A DNA stretch of 64,000 bases. Origin: Vreelandella populi (GTDB lineage Bacteria; Pseudomonadota; Gammaproteobacteria; Pseudomonadales; Halomonadaceae). Location: the NCBI RefSeq assembly GCF_003989825.1, contig NZ_RZHE01000006.1, positions 62,001 through 126,000 on the forward strand, given 5' to 3'. The position numbers and the translations under genes were made by a program. Under the pieces are notes generated by a model. The model ran no database searches. It saw only the letters and a program-made list of their open reading frames with translations, and was not told where the DNA came from. Shown piece after piece: positions 1-9,034 of this stretch (positions are counted from its first letter, which is position 1; each line of letters starts with the position of its first letter).

Positions 1-179
1 AAGCGCGGATCTTTTGCCGTATCGATAACATTGGGTTCGCCGATGGCTTCCAGCATACGCTCGGCAGCGCTGGCATAAACCTTGGGGTCACGACGACAAA
101 GCGCCAGATACTCTTCAAGGCTCATATCTTCTTGCTGAACGCGGGCGAAACGGTCTTGAACGTGATCAAAGATGCTCAT
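1..179 (-). CDS. prkA: PrkA-family serine protein kinase (N-terminal fragment)
   Basis: Only the first 59 or so codons lie in the window; the gene runs off the left edge. The N-terminus MSIFDHVQDRF, followed by a conserved SLEEYLALCRRDP segment and an AERMLEAIGEP stretch, is the typical start of PrkA/YeaG. This is a cytoplasmic AAA-type serine kinase, known in enterics to be tied to stationary-phase and nitrogen-stress responses and usually followed by a YeaH-like and a SpoVR-like gene (outside the window here). The ATG at 177-179 is preceded by a GGAGAT-type ribosome site. The catalytic part is not visible. Confidence 0.85.
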   Translation of the reverse strand, partial: MSIFDHVQDRFARVQQEDMSLEEYLALCRRDPKVYASAAERMLEAIGEPNVIDTAKDPR

Positions 180-501
180 GGAAATCTCCTATGGCCATCC
201 CCAGACAGTCACCACTAAGACAATATTGTTGTTGTGGTGTGCCAATCGAGGTGTCGCTCTATTAGCGTAGCCAGCATTAGCAAAATGTGATGACGAAAAC
301 TTCAACGCAAGCATCTGCCGGCCCAACCGGGGTGCTTGTCAAGCCCTGGCTTAAAAACATAGGCTATTGATAGGTAGGCACTTTGACGCGTCCGGCATTA
401 ACCAAATAGCGTTTAACGCTTGAGAAAGCGCGCAAAAAACGCCGCTGAGAGGCAGCGGCGTGATAAAGATTAGGGAGAAAGAGCCTCGCAGGCGTCGCGT
501 A
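180..501. other. Intergenic region with the ltaE terminator
   Basis: No gene is visible in this roughly 320-base gap. It must hold the promoter of the prkA-type gene (minus strand). Near 434-461 there is a 9-bp stem (ACGCCGCTG/CAGCGGCGT, 5-base loop) preceded on the plus strand by A6. This reads as a stem plus T-run on the minus strand, i.e. a factor-independent terminator for the threonine aldolase gene. Confidence 0.6.
434..461 (-). terminator. Rho-independent terminator downstream of ltaE
   Basis: Nine-base perfect stem at 439-447/453-461 with a 5-base loop. On the minus strand it is followed by a run of T (A6 at 434-439 on plus). It lies about 40 bases after the ltaE stop. Confidence 0.75.
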
Positions 502-1554
502 TTAACGGCTGTTTTCAAGCGCGGCCTTGATGTCGGCAATCAACAGGTCAAGCAATTCAACGGTCGTGTTCCAGGCGCACACAAAGCGCGCCCCACCTGC
601 GCCAATAAAGGTGTAGAACGTCCACCCCTTGGCCTTGAGCGTATTAATCGCATGCGCTGGCAGCTCAACAAAGACGCTGTTGGCCTGGGTGGGGAACATG
701 AGCGACACCCCAGGCAGTGCCTGCAGTCCAGCAGATAGATAATCGGCCATGGCATTGGCATGCTGGGCGTTAGTCAGCCAGGCACCACTTTCCAACAATC
801 CAAGCCAGGGCGCTGAAATGTAACGCATCTTGGAGGCTAGTTGGCCTGCTTGCTTACAGCGATAGGAAAAGTCTTCCGCCAGGTCTCGGTTGAAGAACAG
901 AATGGCTTCGCCCATCGCCAGGCCGTTCTTGGTCCCGGAAAAGCACAGCGCATCAACACCTACCTGCCAGGTCAGCTCGGCAGGCGTAGCATTCAGGCCG
1001 GCACAGGCGTTGGCAAAGCGTGCACCGTCCATATGCAGGCGCAAATCATGCTTGTCGGCAATGGCGCGAATCGCCAGCAGCTCCTCTCGGGTATACACCG
1101 TACCCACTTCGGTGGCCTGAGTCAGCGATACCACCTTGGGCTTGGGGTAGTGAATGTCGCTTCGCCGGGTGACCAGCGCCTCGATGCCTTCAGGGGTAAG
1201 CTTGCCGTTGGCCCCCGGCGAGGTCAGCAGTTTGGCGCCATTGGAAAAAAACTCAGGGCCGCCACATTCGTCGGTTTCAATATGCGCAAGCTCGTGGCAA
1301 ATCACGCTGTGGTAGCTACGCCCCATCGCCGAAAGCGCCAGTGAGTTGGCGGCCGTACCGTTGAAAACAAAAAACACATCGCAGTCGTAGTCGAACATTT
1401 CACGAAAGCGGTTTGCGGCCCGCTCGGTCCAGCGATCATTGCCATAGGCCAAGTCGTCGGCCTGGTTCGCTTCCATCAAGTATTGCATGGCTTCCGGGCA
1501 GATACCCGAGGTGTTATCACTGGCTAGAAATCGCGGGGTACACTCCGAAGTCAT
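502..1554 (-). CDS. ltaE: Low-specificity L-threonine aldolase
   Basis: PLP enzyme of fold type I that cleaves L-threonine or allo-threonine to glycine and acetaldehyde in the cytosol. It is about 350 residues, normal for the Pseudomonas-type family. Visible landmarks are the N-terminal ASDNTSGICPEA, the DECGGPEFFSNG stretch, the PLP-contacting HMDGARFANA (Asp176, Arg179) and the Schiff-base lysine in FSGTKNG (Lys209). I place the start at the ATG at 1554, because AAAGGA sits about 8 bases upstream; an in-frame ATG at 1572 would bury that site in the gene. It stands alone between prkA and fadH with its own terminator. The family assignment is firm; substrate stereochemistry cannot be read from the sequence. 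Confidence 0.93.
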   Translation of the reverse strand: MTSECTPRFLASDNTSGICPEAMQYLMEANQADDLAYGNDRWTERAANRFREMFDYDCDVFFVFNGTAANSLALSAMGRSYHSVICHELAHIETDECGGPEFFSNGAKLLTSPGANGKLTPEGIEALVTRRSDIHYPKPKVVSLTQATEVGTVYTREELLAIRAIADKHDLRLHMDGARFANACAGLNATPAELTWQVGVDALCFSGTKNGLAMGEAILFFNRDLAEDFSYRCKQAGQLASKMRYISAPWLGLLESGAWLTNAQHANAMADYLSAGLQALPGVSLMFPTQANSVFVELPAHAINTLKAKGWTFYTFIGAGGARFVCAWNTTVELLDLLIADIKAALENSR

Positions 1555-1567
1555 GGTGTTGATCCTT

Positions 1568-1599
1568 TTCACTGACGTTGTCTTTCACTGACATTGTCT
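1568..1599. repeat. 16-bp direct tandem repeat upstream of ltaE
   Basis: TTCACTGACGTTGTCT at 1568-1583 is followed directly by TTCACTGACATTGTCT at 1584-1599 (15 of 16 identical), with a decayed third copy starting TTTACTGG. It lies in the ltaE leader or promoter. It may be a regulator site or simple slippage. Confidence 0.6.
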
Positions 1600-1730
1600 T
1601 TTACTGGCTCTGTTACAGCGCAAGCTGGGTGCCACTCGCGCCTTAAACATCACTTTATGCTTAATAAGGTGATGGGCCTGTCAGTCTATCGCCATTTGCG
1701 GATAAGCGTCACCCGCTACTCTCAACGGCT

Positions 1731-3752
1731 TCAAAGCGCGGCGGCCAGGCGCATGCCCTGATCGATGGCACGCTTGGCGTCCAGCTCTGCGGCCTCATCG
1801 GCGCCGCCAATAACGTGCACTCCCTTGCCGGAGGCTTCAAGCGGCGCGATCAAGTCGCGTACGGACTCCTGGCCTGCGCAGACCACAACGGTATCCACCT
1901 CAAGCACCTGCTCATGGCCGTCGCGGCGGATATGCAGCCCCGCATCATCAACTTTCAGGTATTCGCAGCCGGTTAGGGTGGTAACACCGCGCGCTTTCAG
2001 CGACGCGCGGTGCACCCAGCCCGTGGTTTTGCCTAAATACTTGCCCGCCTTGGACGTTTTACGCTGGAGCATCACAATCTCGCGAGATACAGGTGGGGGC
2101 ACAGGCGCTTTCAAACCGCCCCGCTCGCTAACCGCAAGGTCTACTCCCCACTCATCGCACCAGGTGTCGATATCCAGCGCCGTGTGCTCTTGATGGGCGA
2201 GCAGCTCGGAGACATCAAAGCCGATGCCGCCTGCGCCAATCACGGCCACCCGACGCCCCACCCGGGCAGGGTTTTCAATTGCTTCGGCGTAGCTGATCAC
2301 ACTTTCATGGTCGGCCCCGGGTAACGAAAGCGTGCGCGGACGCACCCCGCTTGCCAGAACAACATCGTCAAACTCGGTCAACACTTCCGGCGTGGCGGAG
2401 GTGTTCAAGCGCACCTCGACGGCATGCTTTTCAAGCATCACGCGGTAGTAGCGCAGGGTTTCGTTAAACTCCTCCTTGCCAGGAATCTTACGCGCATAGT
2501 TAAACTGCCCGCCAAGCTGCGCACGCTGCTCGAACAGCACTACGCTATGCCCGCGGCTGGCCGCCGTGACCGCCGTGGCAAGCCCGGCTGGCCCACCGCC
2601 CACTACCGCTACGCGCTTGGGCGCCGTGGCAGGCTCGATGACCAGCTCGGTTTCATGGCAGGCGCGGGGATTCACCAAGCAAGAGGTCAGCTTGCCGGCA
2701 AAGGTGTGATCCAGGCAGGCCTGATTACAGGCAATACAGGTATTGATCTCCTCTGCCAGCCCCGCCTCGGCCTTGCTGACCCAGGCAGGGTCAGCCAGAA
2801 ACGGCCGGGCCATGGACACCATATCGGCATGGCCTTCGGCCAGCACCGCTTCGGCCACACTGGGCATATTGATTCGGTTGGTGGTCACCAGCGGGATCGA
2901 GAGCGCGGCTTTCACCCGCCGGGTCACCTCGGTAAAAGTCGCCCGCGGCACGCTGGTCACAATGGTGGGCACCCTGGCTTCATGCCAGCCAATACCGGTA
3001 TTGATCAGGTTCGCGCCCGCCGCTTCCACGGCTTGACCAAGGGTGACAATCTCTTCCCAGCTGCTGCCCTCTTCCACCAGGTCGATCATTGAGAGACGAA
3101 AAATAACTATAAAGCGTTCACCCACGGCTGCCCGAATGCGCCTGACGATTTCCACGGGAAAACGCATGCGGTTTTCAAAGCTTCCGCCCCAGCTATCCGT
3201 GCGCTGGTTGGTGCGTTGGCAGATAAACTGATTGATCAGGTAGCCTTCCGAGCCCATGATTTCCACACCGTCGTAGCCGGCCTTCTGGGCCAACAGCGCG
3301 CAGCGCACGTAGTCGTTAATCTGCTGCTCGACCTCATCGCTATTTAGCGCACGCGGCGTGAACGGATTGATCGGCGCTTGAATGGCCGACGGGGCCACCA
3401 AATCCGGCGAGTAAGCGTAGCGCCCGGCATGGAGAATCTGCATGCACAGGTGACCACCTTCGGCATGCACCGCCTTCACTACCTGCTGGTGCTCTGCCAG
3501 GTGCGCCTCATCAGTCAACGCATGGGCGCCCTGAAACACCGCGCCTTCCGGATTGGGTGCAATGCCGCCGGTCACGATTAAACTTACCCCCTCGCACGCC
3601 CGCTCAGCATAAAATGCTGCCAGTCTGGCAAAGCCGTTGGGCGCTTCTTCCAGGTTGGTATGCATGGAGCCCATCAGCACGCGATTAGGCAGCGTTAAAT
3701 GACCAATGGTAATCGGCTGAAAAAGATGTGGGTAAGCGGGCGCACGGGTCAT
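1731..3752 (-). CDS. fadH: NADPH-dependent 2,4-dienoyl-CoA reductase
   Basis: Reduces 2,4-dienoyl-CoA intermediates during beta-oxidation of unsaturated fatty acids, passing electrons from NADPH through FAD, a 4Fe-4S cluster and FMN. The 673-residue protein has the usual three parts: an old-yellow-enzyme TIM barrel (about 8-335), a cluster motif with Cys339, Cys342, Cys346 and Cys358 (CIACNQAC plus SCLVNP), and an FAD/NAD(P) domain with VVGGGPAG at about 383-390. Tyr171 (GSEGYLINQF) and His257 (GIGWHEAR) match the catalytic pair known in the E. coli enzyme. The ATG at 3752 has AAGGAG seven bases upstream and is preferred to the GTG one codon earlier. It is monocistronic and transcribed toward ltaE. 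Confidence 0.93.
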   Translation of the reverse strand: MTRAPAYPHLFQPITIGHLTLPNRVLMGSMHTNLEEAPNGFARLAAFYAERACEGVSLIVTGGIAPNPEGAVFQGAHALTDEAHLAEHQQVVKAVHAEGGHLCMQILHAGRYAYSPDLVAPSAIQAPINPFTPRALNSDEVEQQINDYVRCALLAQKAGYDGVEIMGSEGYLINQFICQRTNQRTDSWGGSFENRMRFPVEIVRRIRAAVGERFIVIFRLSMIDLVEEGSSWEEIVTLGQAVEAAGANLINTGIGWHEARVPTIVTSVPRATFTEVTRRVKAALSIPLVTTNRINMPSVAEAVLAEGHADMVSMARPFLADPAWVSKAEAGLAEEINTCIACNQACLDHTFAGKLTSCLVNPRACHETELVIEPATAPKRVAVVGGGPAGLATAVTAASRGHSVVLFEQRAQLGGQFNYARKIPGKEEFNETLRYYRVMLEKHAVEVRLNTSATPEVLTEFDDVVLASGVRPRTLSLPGADHESVISYAEAIENPARVGRRVAVIGAGGIGFDVSELLAHQEHTALDIDTWCDEWGVDLAVSERGGLKAPVPPPVSREIVMLQRKTSKAGKYLGKTTGWVHRASLKARGVTTLTGCEYLKVDDAGLHIRRDGHEQVLEVDTVVVCAGQESVRDLIAPLEASGKGVHVIGGADEAAELDAKRAIDQGMRLAAAL

Positions 3753-3872
3753 CACGGTTCTCCTTGGCGTTATTCAAACAAGCGTATGACATCCTTGTCA
3801 CCGCGTACAGTCTTCGCTTGCGACAAGCTGTAAAGCACGTAACATTACCCGGCTAACGACAAGGAAACTGTG

Positions 3873-4790
3873 ATGCCGCTGATCTACTTTCTACCGCCAC
3901 TTGCCACCGTCCTGATCTGGTCGGGCAACATGACCATCAACCAGTTAGCGGTGGGTGCCATTGCGCCCAGCAGTATCGCCTTTTTACGTTGGCTGCTGGC
4001 GCTTCTGGTCATGACGCCGTTTGTCCTGCCCGCCCTCATTCGCCACCGCGATGAAATAGGCCGCAACTGGTACAAGCTGGCCGCGCTAGGACTTTTAGGT
4101 ATGGGGTTATGGCAAGGGCTTGCCTATGTGGCGGCTGAAACCACCACGGCCACCAATATGGGCATTCTGGCTGCCATGGTGCCGCTTCTTACTGTGCTGC
4201 TGAGTGCGCTTATTCTGCGCGAGCCGCCCACGCTTGGCGGCGTCATGGGCGGCGTGCTGGCCTTTATTGGTGTAACCGTGCTGCTGGGCCGTGGCAATCC
4301 CCTTTCGCTACTTAACCTAGAGGTTGCCCGTGGCGATGCGCTAATGGTGGTGGCCGCAAGCTGCTACGCGCTTTACGGCGTCATGCTCAAACGCTGGAAA
4401 ATGAACTTACCCCCCTGGGTGATGCTCTATGCCCAGGTATGTTTTGCAGTGCTGTTTCTGCTCCCACCTTATCTGATGGGCCCCATGACCCCGGTAGATA
4501 GCCAGAACATCGGCCTGATCGTGTATGCGGGCATTCCTGCATCCGTCATTACCACCTATTTGTGGATGCGCGCCGTCCGCCAGATTGGCGCCAACCAGGC
4601 GAGCATTTTTATCAATCTGATGCCATTGTTCAGCGCGCTAATCGCCATGGCAATGCTTGGCGAACAGGTGGCAGGCTTTCACTTTACCGGTGGGCTTCTG
4701 ATTCTGGCAGGCGTGGTCATGGCGCAAACTCTGACCCGCCCGCTGGTGCGAGGAGTGGCGGCAAATAAGCCAGGCAGCGCCTCGCAGTAA
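3873..4790 (+). CDS. EamA-family (DMT) membrane transporter
   Basis: A 305-residue integral membrane protein with about ten hydrophobic helices arranged as two EamA repeats (roughly 5-140 and 155-290). The FLRWLLALLVMTPF segment and the SLLNLEVARGDALMVVAA start of the second half are typical of this family. Drug/metabolite transporters of this kind often export amino acids or other metabolites; the substrate cannot be predicted. AAGGAA lies about 7 bases before the ATG at 3873, so I prefer it to the overlapping GTG at 3870. It is divergent from fadH, with about 120 bases between. Confidence 0.85.
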   Translation: MPLIYFLPPLATVLIWSGNMTINQLAVGAIAPSSIAFLRWLLALLVMTPFVLPALIRHRDEIGRNWYKLAALGLLGMGLWQGLAYVAAETTTATNMGILAAMVPLLTVLLSALILREPPTLGGVMGGVLAFIGVTVLLGRGNPLSLLNLEVARGDALMVVAASCYALYGVMLKRWKMNLPPWVMLYAQVCFAVLFLLPPYLMGPMTPVDSQNIGLIVYAGIPASVITTYLWMRAVRQIGANQASIFINLMPLFSALIAMAMLGEQVAGFHFTGGLLILAGVVMAQTLTRPLVRGVAANKPGSASQ

Positions 4791-4830
4791 TATACTAAGC
4801 TGTTTTCTTTTTATTCTGGAACCCCCTGAT

Positions 4831-6399
4831 ATGTCCCTAGAAGAACTGCATCTGAATCTGCGCAACCTGACGAGCGATGATTACGATCAGCTCAAGACAT
4901 TGATGGACGCTGTCTATCACGATATCGGCGGTGCCTGGCCCAGGCACACGATCGACAAGCTGATTCAGGAGTTCCCCGACGGCCAGATTGCCATTGAAGA
5001 CGATGGCAACCTGGTAGGCGTGGCACTGACAGTACAGGTGGATTACGACGAGTTTTCCAACCCCCACAAGTATGACGACCTGATTGGCCACCGTGAAATC
5101 ATCCTCAACAACCAGGAAGGCGACGCGATGTACGGGCTGGATGTGCTGATCCATCCGGACTACCGCGGCTACCGTCTGGGGCGACGCCTTTACGAAGCGC
5201 GCAAGGAGCTGTGCCGTTCGCATAACCTCCGCGCCATCCTGGCTGGCGGGCGAATCCCCGAGTACTACCAGCACGCCGATGAGCTGTCCCCGGCTCAGTA
5301 CATCGACAAGGTCTCTCGCAAGGAGATTTACGATCCGATTCTATCGTTCCAGCTGGCCAACGACTTTCAGGTAAAGCGCCTGTTGCGCAAATATCTGCCG
5401 GAAGATGAACAGTCCAGGGGCTACGCAACGCTTCTTGAGTGGAATAACATTCTCTTTGAGCCTGCCGAGAACGTGCTGGATACGCGTCCGACCCAGGTGC
5501 GGGTAGGCGCCGTACAATGGCAGATGCGCGAATTTTCCTCGGTGGAGGCCGCGCTCCAGCAGATTGAGTACTTTGTCGATGCGCTCTCGGATTACCAGAG
5601 TGACTTTGCCGTCTTCCCAGAGCTTTTCACCACCCCGCTGATGGGCTTGCAAGACCGCGCCGCTCAGCAGGACCAGATGGGCGCCATCCGTTTTCTGGCA
5701 AGCTTTACTGAACGCTTCAAGGCCGAGCTTTCGCGTATGGCGATCTCCTACAATATCAATATTGTCGGTGGCTCGATGATTGAGGTAGGCGAGGACGACC
5801 GGCTATATAACGTCTCCTATCTCTTCCACCGCGACGGTGATGTGGACAAGCAAGCCAAGCTGCATATCACTCCCCAAGAGCGCCGCGACTGGGTGATTGA
5901 AGGCGGCGACAGCCTACAGGTATTCGATACCGATGCAGGCCGCGTGGGCATCCTGATCTGTTATGACGTGGAGTTTCCGGAGCTCGGTCGCCTGCTGGCC
6001 GACCAGGACATGGATATTCTGTTTGTCCCCTTCTGGACCGATACCAAGAACGGCTACCTGCGGGTTCGCCACTGTGGCCAGGCACGCGCCATCGAGAACG
6101 AGTGCTACGTGGTGCTCTGTGGCAGTGTCGGCAACTTGCCCTCGATTGAAAACCTGGATATTCAGTACGCACAATCCGCCGTCTTTACCCCTTCGGATTT
6201 TGCCTTCCCCCATGATGCAGTACTGGCGGAAACCACACCGAATACCGAGATGATCTTCTTCTCGGACCTGGACCTGACCCGCCTGACCGTGGTGCGCGCT
6301 GAGGGCTCGGTGACGAACCTGAAGGACCGCCGCAAGGATCTGTTTGACCTACGCTGGCGCGACTGGTCGTTGAAGTCCGGCTCCAATCGGGATGAGTGA
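4831..6399 (+). CDS. GNAT acetyltransferase-nitrilase superfamily fusion amidohydrolase
   Basis: A 522-residue two-domain protein. Residues 1-215 form a GNAT-like domain, with an acetyl-CoA loop region around HPDYRGYRLGRRLYEAR (108-124). Residues 220-515 form a carbon-nitrogen hydrolase with the complete catalytic triad Glu264 (VFPELF), Lys343 (KLHITPQE) and Cys377 (ILICYDVEFPE). Nitrilase-superfamily enzymes hydrolyse amides of small carbon-nitrogen compounds; this N-acetyltransferase-fused branch is widespread but poorly characterised, so the substrate is unknown. It starts about 40 bases after the EamA gene and may share its transcript. A strong stem-loop at 6431-6455 follows. Confidence 0.88.
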   Translation: MSLEELHLNLRNLTSDDYDQLKTLMDAVYHDIGGAWPRHTIDKLIQEFPDGQIAIEDDGNLVGVALTVQVDYDEFSNPHKYDDLIGHREIILNNQEGDAMYGLDVLIHPDYRGYRLGRRLYEARKELCRSHNLRAILAGGRIPEYYQHADELSPAQYIDKVSRKEIYDPILSFQLANDFQVKRLLRKYLPEDEQSRGYATLLEWNNILFEPAENVLDTRPTQVRVGAVQWQMREFSSVEAALQQIEYFVDALSDYQSDFAVFPELFTTPLMGLQDRAAQQDQMGAIRFLASFTERFKAELSRMAISYNINIVGGSMIEVGEDDRLYNVSYLFHRDGDVDKQAKLHITPQERRDWVIEGGDSLQVFDTDAGRVGILICYDVEFPELGRLLADQDMDILFVPFWTDTKNGYLRVRHCGQARAIENECYVVLCGSVGNLPSIENLDIQYAQSAVFTPSDFAFPHDAVLAETTPNTEMIFFSDLDLTRLTVVRAEGSVTNLKDRRKDLFDLRWRDWSLKSGSNRDE

Positions 6400-6430
6400 G
6401 GAATAAAAAAGCGTCACCTCATCTACGCAA

Positions 6431-6455
6431 AACGCCGCCCTCTGGGGGCGGCGTT
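6431..6455. terminator. Bidirectional stem-loop terminator
   Basis: Ten-base perfect stem AACGCCGCCC/GGGCGGCGTT with a 5-base loop, placed between the convergent nitrilase-fusion and alkyltransferase-like genes. The flanking T/A runs are short, so efficiency is uncertain. Confidence 0.65.
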
Positions 6456-6474
6456 CTCATATCAATTGCTGGCT

Positions 6475-6774
6475 TCAATCGGGCCAGACAAGATGCGCTG
6501 GCACGCGGCCTTTTGCATCAAAGGCCACGCCTTCATCACGCAGCTTTTGGTGCTGGCGGGTAGCGCCGCCGTGGTCAGCAAGCTTGAGTGAAGCAGCAAT
6601 TACCCGATGCCAGGGAAGCTCGTGGCCATCGGGCAAATGGCGCATGGCTGAGCCCACCATGCGCGGGGTGGCACCTTCCGTCATGGCGGCGATACGCCCG
6701 TACGTGGTGACTCGCCCCGCCGGAATCTGATCGACAATCGTATAGATCTGCTCCAAAAGCTCGGGGCGTGCCAT
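6475..6774 (-). CDS. Alkyltransferase-like (ATL) DNA-binding protein
   Basis: A 99-residue protein with the MGMT/Ada C-terminal DNA-binding fold: VTTYGRIAAM then PRMVGSAMRHLP. The reactive cysteine of the PCHRV motif is replaced by tryptophan (ELPWHRVIAA). That is the hallmark of ATL proteins such as E. coli YbaZ/Atl. These bind O6-alkylguanine without repairing it and hand the lesion to nucleotide excision repair. It is transcribed on the minus strand and ends 20 bases from the shared terminator. Length and motif both fit the ATL family. Confidence 0.87.
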   Translation of the reverse strand: MARPELLEQIYTIVDQIPAGRVTTYGRIAAMTEGATPRMVGSAMRHLPDGHELPWHRVIAASLKLADHGGATRQHQKLRDEGVAFDAKGRVPAHLVWPD

Positions 6775-6810
6775 GAACTGGTTCTCCGTAATTATCTCAG
6801 ACTGGCTGAA

Positions 6811-7419
6811 TTATAGAGCTTCAACCAGTTGATCAATTGCCTGGAAAGCTTCTTTTAGCGCCGCATCACGCTGTGCTTCACCCATGTTCAAACCTTCTGC
6901 GTACACCACTTCAACATCGGTAATACCCATCAAGCCTAGCATGCTCTTCAGGTGCGGCGTTTGGCTATCCATTTCCGTACCGGCATACATACCGCCGCGT
7001 GCAGCCAGAATGATCGCCCGCTTACCTTCAATCAACCCTTGCGGACCGTTTTCCGTGTAGCGGAAAGTTTCTCCGGCACGCAGTACGCGGTCAAACCAAG
7101 CTTTTAACTGTGAAGGAATGCCCAGGTTGTACATCGGTACTGCAATCACCAGCACATCGCTCGCCCGCAATTCCGCCAGCAGGTTATCAGAGTGAGCGGC
7201 CAGGGCTTTCTGCTCGTCGCTGCGATCATCAGCTGGTGTCTGCCAGGCGCCCAGCTCGGCGATATCCAGATGAGGCAACGCATTGGCAACCACGTCACGT
7301 TTAGTGACTTCTACACTGTCGCGGGCAGCCGCACGGCTTTCGAAATGATTGGCCAGGGCGATGGATTGACCGTTTTCACCAAGTACGGAAGAGGTAACCA
7401 GCAAGGTACGAGTCGACAT
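6811..7419 (-). CDS. azoR: FMN-dependent NADH-azoreductase
   Basis: A 202-residue flavodoxin-fold quinone/azo reductase of the AzoR/AcpD family. It is expected to be a cytosolic homodimer using NADH and FMN for two-electron reduction of quinones and azo dyes. Family segments visible are the N-terminal TLLVTSSVLGENGQS, the PMYNLGIPSQLKAWFDRVLR stretch that contacts FMN, and AARGGMYAG. The start at 7419 has a short weak ribosome site. It is probably co-transcribed with the ATL gene 36 bases downstream, which would pair a redox-stress enzyme with a DNA-damage sensor; that link is only an inference. Confidence 0.92.
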   Translation of the reverse strand: MSTRTLLVTSSVLGENGQSIALANHFESRAAARDSVEVTKRDVVANALPHLDIAELGAWQTPADDRSDEQKALAAHSDNLLAELRASDVLVIAVPMYNLGIPSQLKAWFDRVLRAGETFRYTENGPQGLIEGKRAIILAARGGMYAGTEMDSQTPHLKSMLGLMGITDVEVVYAEGLNMGEAQRDAALKEAFQAIDQLVEAL

Positions 7420-7541
7420 GTAAATGCTCCAGACACATAATAATTAAGAGGAATGGGGCTATTCTACGGTGATTCTGATTAATCAAAAGCGCAATGATAT
7501 GCGCGCCATATTCGATAAAATCGAATCGTTATGGCGTCCAT

Positions 7542-7567
7542 AAAAAAACCCCGCACGCGGCGGGGTT
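7542..7567 (-). terminator. Rho-independent terminator of the AGCS symporter gene
   Basis: Eight-base GC-rich stem AACCCCGC/GCGGGGTT with a 5-base loop. The plus-strand A7 just left of it becomes a T-run on the minus strand. It sits 16 bases past the symporter stop codon. Confidence 0.8.
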
Positions 7568-7582
7568 CTTAACTGGCTGGCC

Positions 7583-9034
7583 TTACTGCTTTTTAGGCCA
7601 TGCCTTGGGATCGACTTTATTGGCCAGCTTGGGGAACTGGCTGGGATCGAAAGTGGGCTCTTTGCCCGCCTTCAACTGCGTTTCGTAATCCCGGAACAGG
7701 GCGAAAGCAGTGGGTGAAAGCAGCAGGATTGCCACCAGGTTGATGATCGCCATCATGCCCATGGAGAGATCGGCAAAATTCCAGATCGCGCCCAGGCTGG
7801 CTACCGAGCCGACCATGATCATCGCCAGCACCGCCAGACGATAGATAAAGACGGCGACCGGCGCACGCTGGCCGGCAATATACTCGATATTGGATTCCCC
7901 ATAGGAGTAGTTGGCAATTACCGAGGTAAACGCGAAGAGCAAAATAGCAATCGCTACGAACATGGCGCCCCAGTCGCCCACATGGGTTGAAAGCGCCATC
8001 TGGGTCAGCTGAATACCGTTGTTCTCGTTACCGGCCAGAAGCTCCGGCCCCGCCATGATGATGATGGCAGCGGTTGCCGTACAAATGACCAGCGTGTCCA
8101 GAAACACGCCCAGCATCTGAATAAAGCCTTGGGCTGCCGGGTGGTTCGGCCGCGTGCTGGCCGTTGCCGCCGCGTTGGGCGCCGAGCCCATACCCGCCTC
8201 GTTGGAAAACAGGCCGCGCTGAATGCCGTTCATGATCGCCTGTGAAATGGCATAGCCCACGGCGCCGCCCGCCGCCTGCTCGATACCAAACGCGCTTCGC
8301 ACGATGGTCATGATGGCCGCCGGAAAATCAGTGATATTAAGCGCGACCACGACCAGCGCCAGCGCCAGGTAAAGTAGCGCCATTAGCGGCACGACCAGCT
8401 CAGCGACCTTGGCAATGGATTTCAAGCCACCAAAGATGATGGGCGTTACCACCACGACCAAGACTAACCCCATGGCCCAGGTGGGAACGGCAAATGCCTG
8501 CTCCATGGCCTGGGCGATGGAGTTGGCCTGTACGCTGTTGAACGCCAATCCAAACGCTATGATCAAACAGATGGAAAACAGCACGGCCAGCCAGCGCAAA
8601 CCCAGGCCACGCTCTATATAGCGGGCAGGGCCGCCCCGGAAGGTGCTATCACCATGATCCGTTTTATAGGCCTGTGCCAGGGTGGATTCGATAAAGCTTG
8701 TTGCCATACCGACCATGGCGGTCATCCACATCCAGAAAATCGCCCCCGGGCCGCCAAAGTAGATCGCAACCGCCACACCCGCCAAGTTGCCGGTACCCAC
8801 GCGTGCGGCAAGACTCGTGGAAAGCGCCTGAAAAGAGGATATACCTTTACCGGCATCACGAGAGGTTCGCAGCAGCTTGAACATGTGGCCGAAATAACGT
8901 ACCTGGATGCCGCCCGTTCGTATCGTGAAGTAAAGGCCTGCGCCAATCAGCAGATAGATCAGCACACTGCCCCATAAAAGACCGTTGCCGCGATCAACGA
9001 ACGCGGTCAACAGTTGAGGAATCGAAAAATCCAT
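7583..9034 (-). CDS. Alanine/glycine:cation symporter (AGCS family)
   Basis: A 483-residue inner-membrane protein with about eleven hydrophobic helices that takes up alanine or glycine with sodium or protons. The AGCS signature SLAARVGTGNLAGVA followed by YFGGPGAIFWMWM lies near residues 70-110. A second conserved block GLFSNEAGMGSAPN is near 270-285. Length is typical for the DagA/AlsT group. It has its own terminator and about 190 bases upstream before yjbQ. Alanine and glycine transporters of this family are common in halophilic bacteria; the ion used here cannot be told from the sequence. Confidence 0.92.
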   Translation of the reverse strand: MDFSIPQLLTAFVDRGNGLLWGSVLIYLLIGAGLYFTIRTGGIQVRYFGHMFKLLRTSRDAGKGISSFQALSTSLAARVGTGNLAGVAVAIYFGGPGAIFWMWMTAMVGMATSFIESTLAQAYKTDHGDSTFRGGPARYIERGLGLRWLAVLFSICLIIAFGLAFNSVQANSIAQAMEQAFAVPTWAMGLVLVVVVTPIIFGGLKSIAKVAELVVPLMALLYLALALVVVALNITDFPAAIMTIVRSAFGIEQAAGGAVGYAISQAIMNGIQRGLFSNEAGMGSAPNAAATASTRPNHPAAQGFIQMLGVFLDTLVICTATAAIIIMAGPELLAGNENNGIQLTQMALSTHVGDWGAMFVAIAILLFAFTSVIANYSYGESNIEYIAGQRAPVAVFIYRLAVLAMIMVGSVASLGAIWNFADLSMGMMAIINLVAILLLSPTAFALFRDYETQLKAGKEPTFDPSQFPKLANKVDPKAWPKKQ

